Part shown: in pieces, positions 6,075-8,783 of the stretch
Layout: the number at the start of each line of letters is the position of its first letter
Position numbering within the stretch: the stretch's first letter is position 1
Translations under genes and position numbers: made by a program
The notes under the pieces: model-generated
Databases searched by the model: none
What the model saw: only the letters and a program-made list of their open reading frames with translations
Told to the model about the DNA's origin: nothing
DNA from: CAZAGD01 sp049699975
GTDB lineage: Bacteria; Desulfobacterota; SM23-61
Reading direction: 5' to 3'
Length of the DNA: 8,783 nt
Assembly (NCBI GenBank): GCA_049699975.1
Contig: JBNAWB010000158.1
Span: 1 to 8,783 of the forward strand

Positions 6075-7367
6075 ATGATGACCGTAGCCATTTTTGCGGT
6101 GCTGATCGGCATGATCATGATGGGCTTGCCGATTGCCGTCTCTATGGGTCTTACCTCGGTAATATTTTTTATTATTTTAGGCGAGATCGATACTTTGACC
6201 ATGATCCCGGCCCGCATGTACTCCAGCACCACTGGATTTCCTCTTTTGGCTATTCCTTTTTTCATTTTAGTCGGCATATTGATGAATACCGGAGGGATGA
6301 CGCAACGGATTTTTCGCTTGGCGCAATGTATGGTTGGGCATATAAAAGGAGGCTTGGGACATGTCAATGTGGTTAGTAGTATGATTTTTGCGGGCATGTC
6401 CGGAGCTGCCGTCGCTGATGCTGCCGGATTAGGGATAATAGAAATTGAAGCCATGACGAAAGCAGGTTTTCCTCGCCGATTCAGCGCGGCCGTGACTGCC
6501 GCTTCTTCCACAATAGGGCCCGTAATTCCGCCGAGTATTCCATTTGTGATCTTTGGTAGCCTCACGGGAACCTCGGTGGGTCGTCTTTTTTTAGGCGGTT
6601 TTATACCCGGATTAATCATGGGTCTGGGCATGATGATTACTGTTTATATTACTTCGAGCAAACGAGGCTATCCGCGCGAAAAAAGGGCTTCCTTAAAAGA
6701 ATTTATAGATAGTGCGCTAGATGCATGGTCGGCTATTCTTACGCCTATAATTATTATAGGTGGGATTTTAGTGGGTATTTTTACCCCCACGGAGGCTTCC
6801 GTAGTAGCCGCAATTTATGCTTTAATTTTGACTATTGGAGTATATAGAGAACTTAATATAAGAGATCTGCCTCGTATTTTTTGGCAAACTTTAGAGAATA
6901 GCGTGCGCGTCCTATTTATAATCTCGGCAGCCGGCATTTTCGGCTGGCTGCTTATTCACCAAAAAATCCCCGAGATGGTCATTAAAAATCTCATGGCCCT
7001 AAGTCATAACCCCTGGGTTATTTTAGTTATTCTCAATATAATTTTGTTAATTTTGGGATGCTTCATGGAAGGAATCTCCATCATGCTTTTAACCATACCA
7101 ATCTTTATGCCCTTGATTAACAAATTGGGGATTGACCCTGTCCATTTTGGGGTTATGATGACTTTAAATCTAATGGTTGGCTTGCTTACCCCGCCCGTGG
7201 GCATTGTTCTATATGCTGTGGCTAGCGTTGGTAATGTGCCTATGTGGGAATTAGCTGCGGAATTAAAATGGTATATCGTAGCTATAATTATTTCTCTGGC
7301 GCTTATAACCTTCATCCCTGGTTTAGTAACTTTTATACCTAATTTGGTTATGGGACCAGTTAAATAA
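6075..7367 (+). CDS. DctM-family TRAP transporter large permease
   Basis: The 430-aa protein has the standard DctM length and about 12 hydrophobic segments. It is the ion-coupled transport subunit in the inner membrane. Diagnostic motifs are GMSGAAVADAAGLG (residues 107-120), TKAGFPRRFSAAVTAASSTIG (from 128), GPVIPPSIPFVIFG (148-161), the second-half FTPTEAS (236-242), GCFMEGISIMLLTIPIFMPL (328-347) and LTPPVGIVLY (371-380). The paired xPxS/PPx-type loops mark the two inverted halves of the transporter. Tandem ATG codons at 6075 and 6078 are both possible starts; 6075 is used here. The SD is weak (AGGGAAG). It precedes dctQ, giving the order P-M-Q instead of the more common P-Q-M. Confidence 0.96.
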   Translation: MMTVAIFAVLIGMIMMGLPIAVSMGLTSVIFFIILGEIDTLTMIPARMYSSTTGFPLLAIPFFILVGILMNTGGMTQRIFRLAQCMVGHIKGGLGHVNVVSSMIFAGMSGAAVADAAGLGIIEIEAMTKAGFPRRFSAAVTAASSTIGPVIPPSIPFVIFGSLTGTSVGRLFLGGFIPGLIMGLGMMITVYITSSKRGYPREKRASLKEFIDSALDAWSAILTPIIIIGGILVGIFTPTEASVVAAIYALILTIGVYRELNIRDLPRIFWQTLENSVRVLFIISAAGIFGWLLIHQKIPEMVIKNLMALSHNPWVILVILNIILLILGCFMEGISIMLLTIPIFMPLINKLGIDPVHFGVMMTLNLMVGLLTPPVGIVLYAVASVGNVPMWELAAELKWYIVAIIISLALITFIPGLVTFIPNLVMGPVK

Positions 7368-7381
7368 GCGATAGGGAGAAG

Positions 7382-7864
7382 ATGAATAACAAATTTTTAA
7401 GAGCTATCGATAAGATAACAGAAAAATTACTGCGTTGGGGATCAATAATCTGCTTAATTTGCCTTTTTGGATTAGTTACTGGTACAGTCATTTTCCGTTT
7501 TTTTCCTGTTCTCTCTATGGGGTGGGCAGATGAGATCATAGAGTTTTTCTTTGCCTGGATGATTTTTTTGTGTACCGCTGCTTTATGGAGGGATAGGAGT
7601 CATTTCCGTGTTGAATTGATTCCTAACCGGCTGGCTAACAAAAAAAGTGGTCGAAATTTAGAGATCACCCTTTGTATATTGGCTTTATTCTTCTTTTTCG
7701 TTTTTTCGTATGAAGGGGGAATTTTATCGGCTAAGGCTACTGATCGTTCGCCAATTATGGAATGGCCTCGCTATTTATGGTATTTTGTCTTGCCTTTTTC
7801 AGGAGGAATCATCATCGTCTATACAATTCGCGATCTTTGGTATTTCATCAAGAAGCGTTTTTGA
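7382..7864 (+). CDS. DctQ-family TRAP transporter small permease
   Basis: The 160-aa protein has the four transmembrane segments of DctQ, at about residues 18-40, 48-69, 93-115 and 130-151. Family-like elements are the WADEIIEFFFAWMIFL stretch (48-63), RDRSHFRVELI (70-80) just after the second helix, and SPIMEWPRYLWYFVLPFSGG (123-142) before and within the last helix. DctQ forms a complex with DctM and is needed for TRAP transport. The gene begins 14 nt after dctM with GGGAGA (7374-7379) close to the ATG, so the two are surely co-transcribed. Its conservation is low, as usual for the family, but topology and neighbour make the call firm. Confidence 0.92.
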   Translation: MNNKFLRAIDKITEKLLRWGSIICLICLFGLVTGTVIFRFFPVLSMGWADEIIEFFFAWMIFLCTAALWRDRSHFRVELIPNRLANKKSGRNLEITLCILALFFFFVFSYEGGILSAKATDRSPIMEWPRYLWYFVLPFSGGIIIVYTIRDLWYFIKKRF

Positions 7865-7905
7865 TTAGAACTATTTATTTTGATCTATGACCAAGGAGGG
7901 GGAAA

Positions 7906-8697
7906 ATGGCTAATTGCTGGTTATTTCGCCAGACTCATCTGGTAAAGGGAAGGAAGCGTCTTATTGATCAAAACAATACGGATTTAAAATTTTTGCGCTA
8001 TGGGCGAATTAGATTGGAGAAAGGCGATAACCCCATTAATATCGAAAGCGGCGCAGAGGAAATTGGCTTAATTTGCCTTTATGGGGAAGGTGAAGTGGAA
8101 GTAGGTGGCCAAAGTTTTAAGATGACTAAATATGATGCTCTTTACCTGCCAATTCAGAGTCGCTGCCGCATTTCATCTGCTGGTCTATTTGACCTGGCCG
8201 AATGCGCTGCTCCAGTATCCAGGGACTATGGCGTGCAATTTGTCTCTTTTGCTGAAGTTTTAAAAGATCCGCAATTAGTTAATCGGGCTGGATTTGAGCC
8301 TTATGCCCGTACCATTCATACTCTGATTGGAGAAAAAAATACCAAAGCTGGACGCCTTTTGGCCGGAGTTACGATGAGCAAAGAAGGAAATTGGACGAGC
8401 TGGCCGCCTCATGATCATTCGGAAGCGAAAGAAGAGATTTATTTATATACGGATATGCCTGCTCCCCACTTTGCCATTCATTTAAACTATTGGGATTTTA
8501 ATGAACCTGAGATTGTAGCTCTGGTGCGGGAAGGTGATGCTGTGGCCATAAAGAAAGGATACCATTATAATGTGGCCGCTCCTGGAACAATAACCACCTT
8601 TCTCTGGATGATGGCGGCCATCGAAGAAGAAAAGGATCGCGTTTTTACGCAGGTCAAAGTCCAACCCGAATTCGATGGTAAATTTAAATTATTTTAG
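7906..8697 (+). CDS. KduI/IolB-family bicupin isomerase
   Basis: The 263-aa protein matches the length (about 265-280) and two-cupin plan of KduI/IolB isomerases. The N-terminal cupin covers about residues 27-103 (RYGRIRLEKGDN, then GEGEVEVGGQ). The catalytic C-terminal cupin has GNWTSWPPHDH (161-171), EEIYLY (176-181) and IKKGYHYNVAAPGTITTFLW (215-234). Likely metal ligands are His169, His171, Glu177 (or Glu176) and His220. The GNWTSWPPH motif looks closer to IolB (5-deoxyglucuronate isomerase, inositol catabolism) than to KduI (keto-deoxyuronate isomerase). No other inositol or uronate pathway enzymes are in the window, so the substrate stays open. The start follows a strong AAGGAGG (7893-7899). 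It lies 41 nt after dctQ and is probably the last gene of the operon. Confidence 0.88.
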   Translation: MANCWLFRQTHLVKGRKRLIDQNNTDLKFLRYGRIRLEKGDNPINIESGAEEIGLICLYGEGEVEVGGQSFKMTKYDALYLPIQSRCRISSAGLFDLAECAAPVSRDYGVQFVSFAEVLKDPQLVNRAGFEPYARTIHTLIGEKNTKAGRLLAGVTMSKEGNWTSWPPHDHSEAKEEIYLYTDMPAPHFAIHLNYWDFNEPEIVALVREGDAVAIKKGYHYNVAAPGTITTFLWMMAAIEEEKDRVFTQVKVQPEFDGKFKLF

Positions 8698-8757
8698 AAT
8701 TATTATCTACAGAGAGTAAAGATTCAATAAGAAGGAATAAAATTATTTTATCTTTTA

Positions 8758-8783
8758 GCCACTGAGGGCACAGAGTTCACGGA
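8758..8783. repeat. CTCTGTG-type repeat, inverted copy at the window end
   Basis: The sequence CACTGAGGGCACAGAGTTCACGGA is the reverse orientation of the upstream CTCTGTG-type repeats and is cut by the window edge. It marks the end of the gene cluster, so the operon is bracketed by members of the same degenerate repeat family. Confidence 0.6.

Noticed and set aside
6044..6631. A 195-codon minus-strand frame opposite dctM
   Set aside because: It lies antisense to the well-supported dctM, and its Pro/Ile/Lys-rich composition is what the complement of a membrane-protein gene yields. No SD or family motif.
8737..8751. ATAAAAT-T-ATTTTAT palindrome after the last gene as a terminator
   Set aside because: The stem is only A/T pairs with too small a loop and no clean T tract; termination there cannot be supported.

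Overview
The window holds one co-directional (+) gene cluster of nine genes with AT-leaning composition. It fits an uncultured Gram-negative-type bacterium: there are two transporter families that rely on periplasmic solute-binding proteins, and two Sec signal peptides with AxA-like cleavage sites. Most genes have strong Shine-Dalgarno (SD) sequences. The intergenic DNA is littered with degenerate 'CTCTGTG/CTCTGCG' repeats and C/G-rich hairpins. I associate these repeats with Desulfobacterota-like and other environmental genomes, but taxonomy cannot be fixed from this sequence.

Layout. Positions 1-300 are gene-free and repeat-rich. Positions 309-360 carry a good sigma70-type promoter overlapped by palindromic AAAC/GTTT half-sites. 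Next comes an IclR-family regulator (367-1137), then a complete tripartite tricarboxylate transporter (TTT): the binding protein TctC/Bug (1235-2209), an intrinsic terminator (2221-2247), TctB (start reassigned to TTG 2258, to 2707) and TctA (2721-4232). A small KdgF-like single-domain cupin (4251-4631) separates it from a complete TRAP transporter: DctP (4653-5657), a 417-bp repeat-bearing gap, DctM (6075-7367) and DctQ (7382-7864). The last gene (7906-8697) encodes a bicupin of the KduI/IolB isomerase family. The window ends in another copy of the CTCTGTG-type repeat.

How it may work. An IclR regulator, probably autoregulated, would control two unrelated binding-protein-dependent secondary transporters plus two cupin enzymes. 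One cupin resembles KdgF (ring opening or ketonisation of unsaturated uronates) and the other resembles KduI/IolB (isomerisation of keto-deoxy-uronates or 5-deoxyglucuronate). KdgR, the classical uronate regulator, is also an IclR protein. Together these suggest uptake and early catabolism of a uronate-like or related sugar acid. That substrate is inferred, not shown. The terminator between tctC and tctB would favour excess binding protein over membrane subunits. The repeat-filled gap inside the TRAP genes, with the less usual P-M-Q order, is the main structural oddity.
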